Source of the DNA: Pseudomonas triticifolii
GTDB lineage: Bacteria; Pseudomonadota; Gammaproteobacteria; Pseudomonadales; Pseudomonadaceae
Direction: 5' to 3'
DNA length: 64,000 bases
Assembly: GCF_014358015.1 (NCBI RefSeq)
Contig: NZ_JACONV010000010.1
Span: forward strand, 62,001 to 126,000
The notes under the pieces are model-generated. The model was not told the origin of the DNA. It made no database searches and saw nothing but the letters and a program-made list of their open reading frames with translations. This document shows, piece by piece, positions 10,085-19,500 of this stretch. The position numbers and the translations under genes were made by a program. Position 1 is the first letter of the stretch, and every line of letters starts with the position of its first letter.

Positions 10085-10228
10085 TCATAAGCCACTAAGC
10101 AGAAAGCTTGCCATCTCGTGAATATTCATCAAATACAGGCCCTTGAGCCATTTGGCACGCACCACAGCCGCCTTGATGCGCGGCGAATGCACAAGCATGG
10201 TGCGCACGTGCACGCCCATGCGCGCCAT
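10085..10228 (-). CDS. Possible 47-residue small protein (uncertain)
   Basis: A short frame reads MARMGVHVRTMLVHSP at its N-terminus, then IKAAVVRAKWLKGLYLMN, and ends HEMASFLLSGL. The composition looks protein-like, with a basic amphipathic middle and hydrophobic ends, and it is the only sensible frame in this gap. There is no strong Shine-Dalgarno sequence and I recognise no family. It is divergent from ubiK, 80 bp away. It could equally be chance coding in a GC-rich spacer. Confidence 0.3.
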   Translation of the reverse strand: MARMGVHVRTMLVHSPRIKAAVVRAKWLKGLYLMNIHEMASFLLSGL

Positions 10229-10308
10229 AAACGTGCACTGCCGCCCGCCTGAATTGACTGTAGCCCCTGCGTGCTACACTGCCGCCCATCTGATTCAGGA
10301 AAACCACC

Positions 10309-10575
10309 ATGCTCGCGCCCAAAGATTTCCTCGACGCCCTCAGCGGCCACGCCTCGCGCCTGTTCAACGGCGAAACCCCCGTGCCCCGCGGCGAATTCGA
10401 AACCCAGTTCAAGGCCCTGCTGCAAAGCGGCTTCAGCAAACTGGATCTGGTCAGCCGCGAAGAGTTCGACAGCCAGATGGCCGTCCTCGCCCGCACCCGC
10501 GCCCGTCTGGAGGCGCTGGAAGCCAAGATGGCGGAGCTTGAAGAGAAAATGGGACCGGCTGACAAGGCTGAGTGA
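10309..10575 (+). CDS. ubiK: Ubiquinone biosynthesis accessory factor UbiK
   Basis: This 88-residue BMFP-family protein has a globular helical N-terminus (APKDFLDALSGHASRLF) and a C-terminal coiled coil (LARTRARLEALEAKMAELEEKM). UbiK, with UbiJ, organises the soluble Ubi complex for aerobic ubiquinone synthesis and binds lipids. The ATG at 10309 follows a CAGGAAA Shine-Dalgarno sequence. In many Pseudomonas genomes this gene sits between glnK-amtB and comM, as here. The graTA pair lies between it and comM. Confidence 0.9.
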   Translation: MLAPKDFLDALSGHASRLFNGETPVPRGEFETQFKALLQSGFSKLDLVSREEFDSQMAVLARTRARLEALEAKMAELEEKMGPADKAE

Positions 10576-10598
10576 CGGGTCAGCGCCGGGTCAGGTCG

Positions 10599-10904
10599 TC
10601 AGGCGCAGTGGGCCAGACACCTGACCTGATCGCGAATCTGCGCGCCCTTCTCGATCTCTGCCTTGCGCAGGTCATAAGTCAGCTGCAGGTTCAACCAGAA
10701 CTCGGGGCTGGTATCAAGACATACGCCCAGACGCAGCGCTACATCCGCGCTCACGCCCCTTCGCTGTAACACGATGTCATTGACTGTCGGTGTTGAAACA
10801 TTCAGCGCCCGAGCCAAGGCAGCGGCGGTAAGGCCCATGGGTTCGAGGTATTCCTCTTTCAGAACCTCGCCGGGATGAACGGGGCGCATTCCATTTTTGG
10901 TCAT
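10599..10904 (-). CDS. graA: HigA/GraA-family antitoxin
   Basis: This 101-residue antitoxin has a helix-turn-helix. The motif HPGEVLKEEYLEPMG is the HigA-family start, the HTH is at LTAAALARALNVSTPTVNDIVLQ, and PEFWLNLQLTYDLRKAE closes the domain. It neutralises the upstream toxin and represses the operon. Order is toxin first and antitoxin second with a 9-bp gap, typical of higBA/graTA rather than relBE. The closest remembered match is GraA of P. putida. The pair lies head-to-tail after ubiK and interrupts the ubiK-comM order. Confidence 0.88.
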   Translation of the reverse strand: MTKNGMRPVHPGEVLKEEYLEPMGLTAAALARALNVSTPTVNDIVLQRRGVSADVALRLGVCLDTSPEFWLNLQLTYDLRKAEIEKGAQIRDQVRCLAHCA

Positions 10905-10913
10905 TGTTGCACC

Positions 10914-11192
10914 TTAGTGGTAATCGACAATTTCAACGTCCTCGGGGCCGTTCTCGCCCCAAACGAAGCAAATTCGAAACTGAGCATTGATACGTATGCT
11001 GTGCTGACCGCGACGATTGCCATCAAGCGTCTCAAGCCGGTTACCCGGCGGAGATCGAAGGTCCGACAGCAGGACTGCGGCGTCCAGCATTGCGAGCTTT
11101 CGTTCTGCAACCGTCCTTAGCGCAGGCCATAGTCGGGTCCTGCCATTTTGAAATAACCCTTTCGTATCGGCGCATTTAAAACTCACAATCAT
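10914..11192 (-). CDS. graT: RelE/ParE-superfamily toxin, HigB/GraT type
   Basis: This 92-residue toxin carries the HigB-2/GraT signature: SFKCADTKGLFQNG at the start, VAERKLAMLDAA, DLRSPPGNRLETL, then SIRINAQFRICFVW and the C-terminal VEIVDYH. HigB-type toxins are ribosome-dependent mRNA endonucleases. P. putida GraT is a mild, temperature-sensitive growth-rate toxin. The start ATG is only 8 bp from a perfect palindrome that fits the GraA operator. No good Shine-Dalgarno site is visible, so toxin translation is probably weak. Confidence 0.88.
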   Translation of the reverse strand: MIVSFKCADTKGLFQNGRTRLWPALRTVAERKLAMLDAAVLLSDLRSPPGNRLETLDGNRRGQHSIRINAQFRICFVWGENGPEDVEIVDYH

Positions 11193-11507
11193 GATTAAAG
11201 CTTAACGTTATTCGTTAAGAAAGCACTTTATTCTTCCACCACTCTGCATCCAATACGACGCATCGCAAGAGGCTGTAGGAATGCGTCCTTTTTAATCACA
11301 GTGTCCTGTCCTCGTGCTCACCGCCATCCCTCGTTCGCTGAGGGTCTGACGTTGCGTTCCGGCAATGACGCACGTTGAGCTCAGCGGACAGATCACGCCT
11401 GCAGTCTATCCGTAGCCCTCATTAACACCCTGTATCCATTCCCCACCTGCCCTTCATCCCCGAATGACGCACGATAACGCCCCGTCGCTCATATCAAGGA
11501 ATGATCC
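11193..11507. other. 315-bp spacer between graT and comM
   Basis: Apart from the graTA operator at the left end, nothing coding or repetitive stands out. The comM promoter must lie in the right part, but no clear -35/-10 pair was identified. Confidence 0.5.
11201..11219 (-). promoter_or_regulatory. Palindromic operator of the graTA operon
   Basis: CTTAACG-N5-CGTTAAG is a perfect 7-bp inverted repeat, 8 bp upstream of the toxin ATG. Read on the minus strand it is CTTAACGAATAACGTTAAG, which to my memory equals the GraA operator described in P. putida. Confidence 0.8.
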
Positions 11508-13001
11508 ATGTCGCTGGCCATCGTCCATAGTCGTGCCCAGGTCGGGGTTGAAGCCCCGGCGGTTACTGTTGAAGCGCATCTGGCCAACGGGCTGCCCACG
11601 CTGACGCTCGTCGGGTTGCCTGAAGGGGCGGTCAAGGAGAGCAAGGACCGGGTGCGCAGTGCCATTCTCAATTCCGGGCTGGATTTTCCGGCGCGGCGTA
11701 TCACGCTCAATCTCGCACCTGCCGATTTGCCCAAGGATGGCGGCCGGTTTGATCTGGCGATCGCGCTGGGTTTGCTGGCAGCCAGTGGGCAGGTGCCGTT
11801 GACGGCGTTGCAGGATGTCGAGTGCCTGGGGGAGTTGGCGCTGTCGGGGGGTATTCGGCCGATTCAGGGCGTGTTGCCCGCCGCACTGGCCGCGCGTGCG
11901 GCGGAGCGGACGTTGATCGTGCCAGCCGTTAACGCCGAGGAGGCGTGCCTGGCCTCGGGCTTGCGGGTCATTGCGGTGAATCATTTGCTGGAGCTGGTGG
12001 CGCACTTCAACGGGCGCACGCCGATTGCGCCGTATCAATCCAGTGGCTTGCTGCATCAGTCCAGGCCTTACCCGGACCTCAGCGAAGTGCAGGGGCAGAC
12101 GGCGGCGAAGCGCGCGTTGGTGGTCGCTGCTGCCGGAGCCCATAACCTGTTGTTCAGCGGCCCACCCGGCACGGGCAAGACGCTGCTTGCCAGTCGCCTG
12201 CCCGGTCTGTTGCCACCGCTGGATGAGTACGAAGCGCTGGAAGTAGCGGCCATTCAGTCGGTCGCCAGCCAGGTGCCGCTGACCAGTTGGCCGCAGCGTC
12301 CGTTCAGGCAACCGCACCACTCGGCGTCCGGGCCGGCGCTGGTCGGTGGTGGCAGTCGTCCGCAGCCGGGCGAAATCACACTGGCGCATCATGGCGTTTT
12401 GTTCTTGGATGAGTTGCCGGAGTTCGACCGTCGCGTGCTGGAGGTCCTGCGCGAGCCGCTGGAGTCCGGCCATATCGTGATTTCCCGCGCGCGGGATCGG
12501 GTGCGGTTTCCAGCACGTTTTCAGTTGGTCGCGGCGATGAACCCGTGTCCATGCGGTTATCTGGGTGAGCCCACCGGTCGCTGCCGCTGCTCCACCGAAC
12601 AGGTGCAGCGCTATCGAAACAAACTGTCCGGCCCGCTGCTGGACCGCATCGACCTGCACCTGACCGTTGCGCGTGAAACCACCTCACTCAATCCCGGCCC
12701 GTCTACCGGCGACACCACAGCCAGCGCGGCTGCCGTCGTTGCGCAGGCCCGCGACCGACAGAATCGTCGCCAGGGCTGCGCCAACGCTTTCCTCGACCTT
12801 CCTGCCCTGCGCCAGCATTGCGCGCTGTCGAGTGCTGATGAGACCTGGCTGGAAACGGCATGCGAGCGCTTGACGCTATCGCTGCGCTCGGCGCATCGGC
12901 TGCTGAAGGTGGCGCGAACCCTGGCGGACCTGGAGCAGTCAGAGACGATCAATCGCAGTCATTTGGCAGAGGCGTTGCAGTATCGGCCTGCGAGTGGGTG
13001 A
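11508..13001 (+). CDS. comM: YifB/ComM family Mg-chelatase-like AAA+ ATPase
   Basis: This 497-residue protein has an N-terminal ChlI-type domain (residues 1-165), Walker A GPPGTGKT at 218-225, Walker B VLFLDELPEF, and the Cys-containing MNPCPCGYLG typical of ComM. ComM is a hexameric helicase that extends branch migration during integration of transformed DNA. It is also common in species not known to be naturally competent. Length and motifs are complete. It is monocistronic, with toxin-antitoxin genes divergent upstream. Confidence 0.93.
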   Translation: MSLAIVHSRAQVGVEAPAVTVEAHLANGLPTLTLVGLPEGAVKESKDRVRSAILNSGLDFPARRITLNLAPADLPKDGGRFDLAIALGLLAASGQVPLTALQDVECLGELALSGGIRPIQGVLPAALAARAAERTLIVPAVNAEEACLASGLRVIAVNHLLELVAHFNGRTPIAPYQSSGLLHQSRPYPDLSEVQGQTAAKRALVVAAAGAHNLLFSGPPGTGKTLLASRLPGLLPPLDEYEALEVAAIQSVASQVPLTSWPQRPFRQPHHSASGPALVGGGSRPQPGEITLAHHGVLFLDELPEFDRRVLEVLREPLESGHIVISRARDRVRFPARFQLVAAMNPCPCGYLGEPTGRCRCSTEQVQRYRNKLSGPLLDRIDLHLTVARETTSLNPGPSTGDTTASAAAVVAQARDRQNRRQGCANAFLDLPALRQHCALSSADETWLETACERLTLSLRSAHRLLKVARTLADLEQSETINRSHLAEALQYRPASG

Positions 13002-13195
13002 GAAGGCATGGAATCATCTGCTCTACAGATGAAAGCACTCGCAACATCTGCTGAGAGGACAGGCTCGCAAACGACTGATATCGCTTATCCCCCTGAATCC
13101 CCCTGAATCCCCGAGCATTGCGCCTTCAAATCCGAAAAGACCATGCCAGCAAATACCACCGGCATGGTCGCATCAGAATTAAAGCAAGCGACCCC

Positions 13196-15172
13196 TCACC
13201 GAAACCGATCAACCTCTCTGCGCAACTCTGCCGCCAGCGCGCTCAGTTCTTCAGCCGTGATAGCCAGATTGGAAACCACTTCGCGCTGTTCGCTGTTGGC
13301 CATGGCGATGCTTTGCAGGTTGCTGCTGAGCATGGTGGCGGTGCTGCTCTGCTCTTGAGTCGCGGTGGTGATGGCCGCGAACTGGTGACCGGCGGAGCGG
13401 CTTTGTTCGTCGATCTGGGCCAGGGCCGAGGCGACTTTAGCGTTGAGCGACAGCCCTTCCTGCATCAGCACGTTGCCTTGTTGCATGGTGTTGATGGCGT
13501 TGCCGGTTTCCTGCTGGATGCTGGCAATCATGACGGAGATTTCGTCGGTGGCCTTGCGGGTGCGCGAGGCCAGGCTGCGGACTTCGTCGGCGACCACGGC
13601 AAAACCGCGACCTTGTTCACCGGCGCGTGCGGCCTCGATGGCGGCGTTGAGGGCCAGCAGGTTGGTCTGGTCGGCAATCGAAGTAATCACCCCGACGATG
13701 CTGCCGATTTCCTGCGAGCGCTGGCCCAGGGTGTCGATCACGGTCGCGGTGCTGCTCAGCGACGTGGCGATCTGCTGCAGTGACGAGGAGGCTTCTTCCA
13801 TGGAGGTACGGCCGATGCGGGTCTGTTGCGCGTTGTCCTGCGCCAGTCGCTCGGTGTTGCCCATGTTGTCGGCGATGTTCATCGACGTTGCGCTGAATTC
13901 TTCAACCGCGCCCGCCATGCTGGTGATCTCGCCGGACTGCTGCTCCATACCTTCGTAAGCGCCGCCGGACAGGCCGGACAAGGCGTGAGCACGGGTGCTG
14001 ACTTCCTGCGCGGCGGTGCGGATGTGCGACACCATCGAGGAGAGCGCTTCGCTCATCTTATTGAAGCTGCCCGACAACTGACCGATTTCGTCGTTGCTGG
14101 TGATGTTCAGACGCACACTCAGGTTGCCCGCGCCCAGTTCATCGGCCTGACGTACCAGCTCGGACAGCGGGCGCAGTTTGCTGCGCAGCAGCCAGATGGC
14201 GCTGATAACGGCGATGAGCATGGCCAGCAGGCTACCAATGGCCAGTTGCGTGCCGACGTCCCAGGTCACTGCGCTGATTTCGCTGCGGGGCATGCTGGCA
14301 ATGACAGTCCATGGACCGCCCGCGAAGGGCTGGCCAACGCTGTAGAAATCCTGTTTGCCGTCATTCCAGAACTGGGCCTTGCCCGGTTTGCTGGCGAGAT
14401 CGACGACCGCCTTGGCGGCATCTTCAGGCGACTGGATGCCGGCAGGCGGGACCAGCCAGGTGCCCTTGTCATCCAGCAGCGCCAGCGAACCGGTGGTGCC
14501 GATGCGGAAGTTTTTCAGGTTATCGAACTGGGTTTTCTGCGCATCGGTGTAGTCAAACCCCACAAACAGCGCCGCAATGATCTTGCCACTGCCGTCGCGA
14601 ACCGGGCTGTACTGGGTCATGTAGTAGCGATCAAACAACATTGCCTTGCCTACATAGCCCTGGCCGGACATCAGGCGCTCATAAGCAGGCGCCTTGCGAT
14701 CGAGCATCGTGCCGATGGCGCGTGTGCCGTCCTGCTTGCTCAGCGAGGTGCTGATGCGGATGAAGTCATCGCCGCTGCGCACGAAAATAGTTGCCACGCC
14801 CGCTGTAAGCCGACGGAACTCATCCACTTCGGTAAAGTCATTATTGAGCACCGCATCACGCAGAAACAGGCCTGGGGTCTGCTTACCGGCGACAGTGACG
14901 GGCTTGTCCGCCTGCAGCGTCAGGCCGTCGGAGAAGCGTTTTTCGAACAACCCGCTCAAGCGCTGAGTGCTGTCGCGCAGGGTGCTGTGAAAAGTGTTGA
15001 TCTGATCGGCAAGCAGTCTTGCCTCACTCGACATGTGATCTTCACGGATGACCAGATTGGATGCGTCCAGAGACCTCAACGCGAACAGCGTACTGCCGCT
15101 GATGACGATGGCCAGGATCACAGCCAGGGCGATACCGAGTTGCGTCGCAATTCGGGTACGGGGCTTGGACAT
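13196..15172 (-). CDS. Methyl-accepting chemotaxis protein with Cache_3-Cache_2-type sensor
   Basis: This 658-residue transducer has TM1 at about residues 10-31 and a periplasmic Cache_3-Cache_2-like domain ([23 protein letters not shown]...[13 protein letters not shown]). TM2 ([20 protein letters not shown]), a HAMP domain and the MCP signalling domain with the conserved tip [20 protein letters not shown] follow. It should feed CheA/CheW. Receptors with this domain often bind small organic acids, but the ligand cannot be read here. No pentapeptide tether is visible (C-terminus RREVDRFR). It is a single gene with no che genes nearby. Confidence 0.93.
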   Translation of the reverse strand: MSKPRTRIATQLGIALAVILAIVISGSTLFALRSLDASNLVIREDHMSSEARLLADQINTFHSTLRDSTQRLSGLFEKRFSDGLTLQADKPVTVAGKQTPGLFLRDAVLNNDFTEVDEFRRLTAGVATIFVRSGDDFIRISTSLSKQDGTRAIGTMLDRKAPAYERLMSGQGYVGKAMLFDRYYMTQYSPVRDGSGKIIAALFVGFDYTDAQKTQFDNLKNFRIGTTGSLALLDDKGTWLVPPAGIQSPEDAAKAVVDLASKPGKAQFWNDGKQDFYSVGQPFAGGPWTVIASMPRSEISAVTWDVGTQLAIGSLLAMLIAVISAIWLLRSKLRPLSELVRQADELGAGNLSVRLNITSNDEIGQLSGSFNKMSEALSSMVSHIRTAAQEVSTRAHALSGLSGGAYEGMEQQSGEITSMAGAVEEFSATSMNIADNMGNTERLAQDNAQQTRIGRTSMEEASSSLQQIATSLSSTATVIDTLGQRSQEIGSIVGVITSIADQTNLLALNAAIEAARAGEQGRGFAVVADEVRSLASRTRKATDEISVMIASIQQETGNAINTMQQGNVLMQEGLSLNAKVASALAQIDEQSRSAGHQFAAITTATQEQSSTATMLSSNLQSIAMANSEQREVVSNLAITAEELSALAAELRREVDRFR

Positions 15173-15353
15173 AGGGGCTCCATGCCGAATGACCTGCGCC
15201 AGATCCGTGGCCAGTCATTCAGCAAACGTTAGTTAGAGGTTGTACCGTTTGCGAGAAACGGCTCTTAAGCAGAGCTTCGGCCAACAAGAACGATACTTGA
15301 GCATCGCGTGTGGGCTTTAGTAAAGATGGCATTTTCGCACTATGCGCGACGTA

Positions 15354-16274
15354 TTAGTGCAAAATTTCAACTAACGGCAATTCCATTGCTTTCACTTCGG
15401 CCTGCAGAAAGTCGCTCAAACGCCGCAACCGCTCTGCACCGGGCCTTGTACGTGGCCAGACCAAATAGTAGTTTTCCCCACTGGCCACCGCCGTGCGCCA
15501 TGGCAAACTGAGCCGGGACTGCGCCACGTCTTCGGCGACCATCAGCAAATCGCCCATCGACACGCCATACCCGCGCGCTGCCGCAATCATTCCCAGTTCA
15601 AGCGTGTCGAACACCTGGCCGCCCTTGAGCGACACCTTGTCGCCCAGCCCCATGCGGTTGAGCCAGGTGCGCCAGTCGCGACGGTCTGGCGTGGGGTGCA
15701 ACAGTTCGGCTTTGGCCAACCGCTCGACGTTCCACGGCGGATCCTTCAGCAAGGTCGGAGCGCCCACGGGGATCAGCCATTCCGCAAACAGCAGCGTGGA
15801 TTCCCAGTCGGCCGGAAAATGCCCATGACTGAGCAGGATCGCGCAGTCGAACGGCTCCTGCGCAAAGTCCACCGCATCAATGTCCATCCACGCGCTGGTC
15901 AGTTGCACTTCATTACCCACCTGCAGGTGACGAAAACGACTGAGCCGCGCCAACAGCCAGCGCATGGTCAGGGTGGACGGCGCTTTCATGCGCAGAATGC
16001 CTTCTTCGGTCTGCAACGTACTGCACGCTCGCTCCAGCGCCAGAAACCCGTCCCGCACGCCAGGCAGCAACGCCCTCGCCGCCTCGGTCAGTTGCAGGTT
16101 GCGCCCGTTGCGCTGAAACAATCGGCAGCCAAAGTGCTCTTCCAGCGTACGAATATGGCGGCTTACCGCACTCTGCGTGATGGAAAGCTCTTCTGCTGCG
16201 CGAGTGAACGAGGTGTGCCTGGCCGCAGCTTCGAATGCACGTAGTGCATACAGAGGGGGAAGACGACGAGACAT
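15354..16274 (-). CDS. LysR-type transcriptional regulator (GcvA-like)
   Basis: This 306-residue LTTR has the GcvA-type start PPLYALRAFEAAARHTSFTRAAEELSITQSAVSRHIRTLE, with the winged HTH in residues 1-65. A periplasmic-binding-like effector domain follows. It is divergent from a MATE pump gene with a 156-bp intergenic region. That is the usual layout for a regulator acting on the neighbouring gene, but no LTTR box (T-N11-A) was confirmed. From memory the LysR-MATE-GGDEF/EAL-rep order is the same in P. aeruginosa. Confidence 0.92.
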   Translation of the reverse strand: MSRRLPPLYALRAFEAAARHTSFTRAAEELSITQSAVSRHIRTLEEHFGCRLFQRNGRNLQLTEAARALLPGVRDGFLALERACSTLQTEEGILRMKAPSTLTMRWLLARLSRFRHLQVGNEVQLTSAWMDIDAVDFAQEPFDCAILLSHGHFPADWESTLLFAEWLIPVGAPTLLKDPPWNVERLAKAELLHPTPDRRDWRTWLNRMGLGDKVSLKGGQVFDTLELGMIAAARGYGVSMGDLLMVAEDVAQSRLSLPWRTAVASGENYYLVWPRTRPGAERLRRLSDFLQAEVKAMELPLVEILH

Positions 16275-16430
16275 GTGCAGTTTCCTGAGGGGCCAGGCAA
16301 CTACTGTACTGCAAACAGCTTCGCATGAGTTTTAGTCATGCCCAGTATCGGATTTATCGCTTTGTGCTGATGACCGTAAATGCCGACAATAAGCGGCTCA
16401 TCAGTTCATCTGCCGTAGAGCACCGCCATC

Positions 16431-17813
16431 ATGCAACAGCCCGCCCTCAAAGAACTCTGGATCATCCTGCGCCTGGCCGGGCCGCTTATCGCCTCGCAAA
16501 TGGCGCACATGCTGATGGTGTTCACCGACACGGTGATGATGGGCAAGATCGGGCCTGAAGCCTTGGCGGGCGGCGGTCTGGGCGCTGCGACCTACAACTT
16601 CATTTCGTTTTTCTGCGTGGGGGTGATGGCGGCGGTCGGTACGCTGGTGTCGATCCGTCACGGCGCTGGCGACACCGAGGGCGCAACCCGCCTGACGCAA
16701 GCCGGGCTGTGGCTGGCGTGGGGCATGGCGCTGGTGGCGGCGCTGATCCTCTGGAATCTGGAACCCATCCTGCTGCAATTCGGCCAGGCCGAAGCCAACG
16801 TGCACATGGCAGCTCAGTTTTTGATCACGCTGCCGCTGGCCTTGCCCGGCCTGCTGAGCTTCATGGCCCTGCGTGGTTTTACCAGCGCGCTGGGTCGGGC
16901 AAGGCCCGTCATGATCATCAGCCTGATCGGTGCCGTCGCTAACTACGCGCTCAACTACGTGCTGATTCACCAATGGTTTGGCCTGCCCAATCTGGGGCTG
17001 ATGGGCATCGGACTGGTGACAGCCATCGTGACCAACTGCATGGCGCTTGCCTTGGCGCTGCACATCGGTCGACACCCGGCCTACGCGGCATACCCCATTC
17101 GCAAGGGCTTATCCCGGCTCTCGCGCAGCCATCTGAGTGAGTTGTGGCGTCTGGGTCTGCCGATCGGCGGAACCTACGCTGTCGAGGTCGGGCTCTTCAC
17201 CTTTGCCGCGTTCTGCATGGGTGCGATGGGCAGCACTCAGATGGCTGCGCACCAGATCGCCCTGCAGACGGTGTCCATGGCGTTCATGGTGCCGGTCGGG
17301 ATTTCCTACGCCGTGACCATGCGCATTGGGCATCATTACGGCGCAGGCAATATGCTGATGGCCCGCACGGCCGGACGTCTGGGGATTGGGTTTGGTGGCA
17401 CCATTATGCTGCTGTTCGGCCTGCTGTTCTGGCTGGCGCCGCATCAGATCATCGGCCTGTTTCTGGACATCAACGACCCGGCGTTCGCCGACATTGTGGT
17501 CATGGCCGTGCACCTGCTGGCCATCGCGGCCTGGTTCGAGTTCTTCGACGGCACGCAGACCATCGCCATGGGCGCGATCCGCGGACTCAAGGATGCCCGC
17601 ACGACCTTCCTGGTTGGCCTGGCCTGCTACTGGCTGATTGCCGCGCCAGCCGCGTGGCTGCTCGGTTTTTACGCCAATGCAGGAGCCCCGGGCGTCTGGT
17701 GGGGACTGGCGCTGGGCCTGCTCTGCTCAGCCGTTGCGCTGACCTACGCCTTTGAATGGAAGACCGCACGGCTGTTGCGCAAACAACCGGCCGGGGCGGT
17801 GGTGCCAGGGTGA
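16431..17813 (+). CDS. MATE family multidrug efflux transporter (NorM/PmpM-like)
   Basis: This 460-residue integral membrane protein shows 12 hydrophobic segments in two related halves. The first-half MATE signature (GPLIASQMAHMLMVFTDTVMMGKIG) and the second-half counterpart (LGLPIGGTYAVEVGLFTFAAFCMGAMG) are both visible. MATE pumps export cationic drugs using H+ or Na+ gradients. The position next to rep and the GGDEF-EAL gene corresponds to P. aeruginosa PmpM-like genes. It is probably controlled by the divergent LysR gene (inference). Confidence 0.92.
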   Translation: MQQPALKELWIILRLAGPLIASQMAHMLMVFTDTVMMGKIGPEALAGGGLGAATYNFISFFCVGVMAAVGTLVSIRHGAGDTEGATRLTQAGLWLAWGMALVAALILWNLEPILLQFGQAEANVHMAAQFLITLPLALPGLLSFMALRGFTSALGRARPVMIISLIGAVANYALNYVLIHQWFGLPNLGLMGIGLVTAIVTNCMALALALHIGRHPAYAAYPIRKGLSRLSRSHLSELWRLGLPIGGTYAVEVGLFTFAAFCMGAMGSTQMAAHQIALQTVSMAFMVPVGISYAVTMRIGHHYGAGNMLMARTAGRLGIGFGGTIMLLFGLLFWLAPHQIIGLFLDINDPAFADIVVMAVHLLAIAAWFEFFDGTQTIAMGAIRGLKDARTTFLVGLACYWLIAAPAAWLLGFYANAGAPGVWWGLALGLLCSAVALTYAFEWKTARLLRKQPAGAVVPG

Positions 17814-17835
17814 TGCGCCGAGCGAGGACCGCACC

Positions 17836-19500
17836 TCACCCCAGCGTGGCTGCCTGAGCCTGATCAGCGTCTGATTGCAGCCAGGTGACCAGTTCATTCA
17901 GCGGCAGCGGCCTGCTGATCAGGTAGCCCTGCACCTGATCACAGTCAAAACCACGCAGCAGTGCCAGTTGCTCGGGCGTCTCCACGCCTTCGGCCACCAC
18001 GTCCAGATTCAGGTTGTGCGCCAGGTTGATCATGGCGTGAACCAGCTTGCGGTTTTCCTCGCGGGATTCCATTTGCCCGACGAAGCTTTTGTCGATCTTG
18101 AGCAGCTTGATCGGCAGGCTGTTGAGGTGCACGAAGGAGGAGTAACCGGTGCCGAAATCGTCCAGCGAGAAGCGCACGCCCAGACGTCCCAGCGCGTCCA
18201 TGGTCTGCCGGACGTGATCGCTGCGACGCATCACGGCGGTTTCGGTCAGTTCGAACTCAAGCCAGCGGGCATCGACAGCGTGATCGTTGATCAGCCGGGT
18301 CAGGGTTGCCAGCAACTGACTGTCCTGAAACTGTCGGAACGACAGATTGATCGCCATGTGCAGCGGCGCAAAGCCCTGTTCACGCAAGGCCTGCATGTCG
18401 CGCAGTGCACGGAAGATGACCCAGTAGCCCAGCGGCACGATCAGGCCGCACTGTTCGGCCAGTGGCACGAACTCGCTGGGTGCCAGCAAGCCTCGCTCGT
18501 GATGACGCCAGCGCACCAGCGCCTCCAGACCGACGACACGTCCGCTGCGCAGGCACAGGCGAGGCTGGTAATGCAGCTCCATGTCATCGCGGCGCAGAGC
18601 GCGACGCAGCTCCCCTTCCAGATCGGCCAGACTGCGGGCGTTTCGATTGATGCTGTTATCGAACAGATGAAACGTGCAGCCCTGCAGGCTTTTGGCCTGA
18701 CGCATCGCAATGTGCGCGTGCCACATCAAGGCATCGGCACCGGCCTCGGTCTGCGAATGCGCCACGCCCAGGCTGCAGCCGAGCAACAGGCTTTCGCCAT
18801 CGATCCAGTAAGGCTCCGACAGCACGTCGGTGATGCGTTCTGCCAGTTGCGCGGCGCGCTCAGGCGCATGCCGGGTGTCGATCAACAGAGCGAACTCGTC
18901 GCCACCCAGGCGGGCGATCTGGTCACCGGCCTGCAACTGGCTTTTCAACCGGGCAACCACCTGCAGGATCAGCCGATCGCCGGCCTGGTGGCCCAGCGCG
19001 TCGTTGGTACGGCGGAAGTTATCCAGGTCCAGGTGCCCGAGCGCCATGCTGCCGCCACTGGACAGCCGGGCTGCCAACAGCGCATGAAAACCCTGGCGGT
19101 TGGCAATCCCCGTCAGCGGATCCTGACCGGCAAGGCGGCGCAGGGTGTCTTCCAGATGGCTACGCTCATGGGCGTAGCGCAGACAGCGATTCAGCACATC
19201 CCGGTTGAGCCCATCGCGCACCAGCCAGTCACTGAAGCCGGGCAACCCGGCCAACGGCTCGGCCTCAAGCAACGCCACCATCGGCAACGTACAACTGCCG
19301 GTGGGCGGTTGCAGACTGGGGGTCGCCAACAGCACGGTGTTGCGCTCGTTGCCGTAACGGGCGTCGAATGCGCTCCAGTCAGTGGCGCTCAGCAGCGTCA
19401 CAGGATGGCCCGGATCGGTCAGGCAACCGCTCAAGAGCGCCTCCCAGGAAGGCTCTTGGGCCAGTAACAGCAACCGCAAGGGTTCGACAGGCGTAGGCAA
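17836..19500 (-). CDS. GGDEF-EAL cyclic-di-GMP enzyme (ProE position)
   Basis: This 554-residue protein has three parts: an N-terminal response-regulator-like region (1-115) without a clear phospho-acceptor, a GGDEF domain and an EAL domain. The GGDEF motif is intact (RLGGDEFALL), with LDLDNFRRTNDALGH upstream. The inhibitory site is QAGD instead of RxxD, so product inhibition is likely lost. The EAL domain keeps EALVRW, INLS, ELTETA, DDFGTGYSS, KIDKSF and EGVE, so phosphodiesterase activity is expected. In P. aeruginosa the gene in this position (upstream of rep) encodes the phosphodiesterase ProE. The orthology is by synteny. Confidence 0.9.
   Translation of the reverse strand: MPTPVEPLRLLLLAQEPSWEALLSGCLTDPGHPVTLLSATDWSAFDARYGNERNTVLLATPSLQPPTGSCTLPMVALLEAEPLAGLPGFSDWLVRDGLNRDVLNRCLRYAHERSHLEDTLRRLAGQDPLTGIANRQGFHALLAARLSSGGSMALGHLDLDNFRRTNDALGHQAGDRLILQVVARLKSQLQAGDQIARLGGDEFALLIDTRHAPERAAQLAERITDVLSEPYWIDGESLLLGCSLGVAHSQTEAGADALMWHAHIAMRQAKSLQGCTFHLFDNSINRNARSLADLEGELRRALRRDDMELHYQPRLCLRSGRVVGLEALVRWRHHERGLLAPSEFVPLAEQCGLIVPLGYWVIFRALRDMQALREQGFAPLHMAINLSFRQFQDSQLLATLTRLINDHAVDARWLEFELTETAVMRRSDHVRQTMDALGRLGVRFSLDDFGTGYSSFVHLNSLPIKLLKIDKSFVGQMESREENRKLVHAMINLAHNLNLDVVAEGVETPEQLALLRGFDCDQVQGYLISRPLPLNELVTWLQSDADQAQAATLG

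Noticed and set aside
10095..10565. A 156-codon minus-strand frame covering ubiK
   Set aside because: UbiK on the plus strand has the expected length, Shine-Dalgarno site and coiled coil. The antisense is Arg/Ser-rich and motif-free.
13826..15232. A 468-codon plus-strand frame opposite the chemoreceptor gene
   Set aside because: Antisense shadow of a clear MCP gene, with no recognisable motif or start signal.
17875..19467. A 530-codon plus-strand frame opposite the GGDEF-EAL gene
   Set aside because: The complementary gene has complete GGDEF and EAL motifs. The antisense product is Gln/His/Val-rich with no family.
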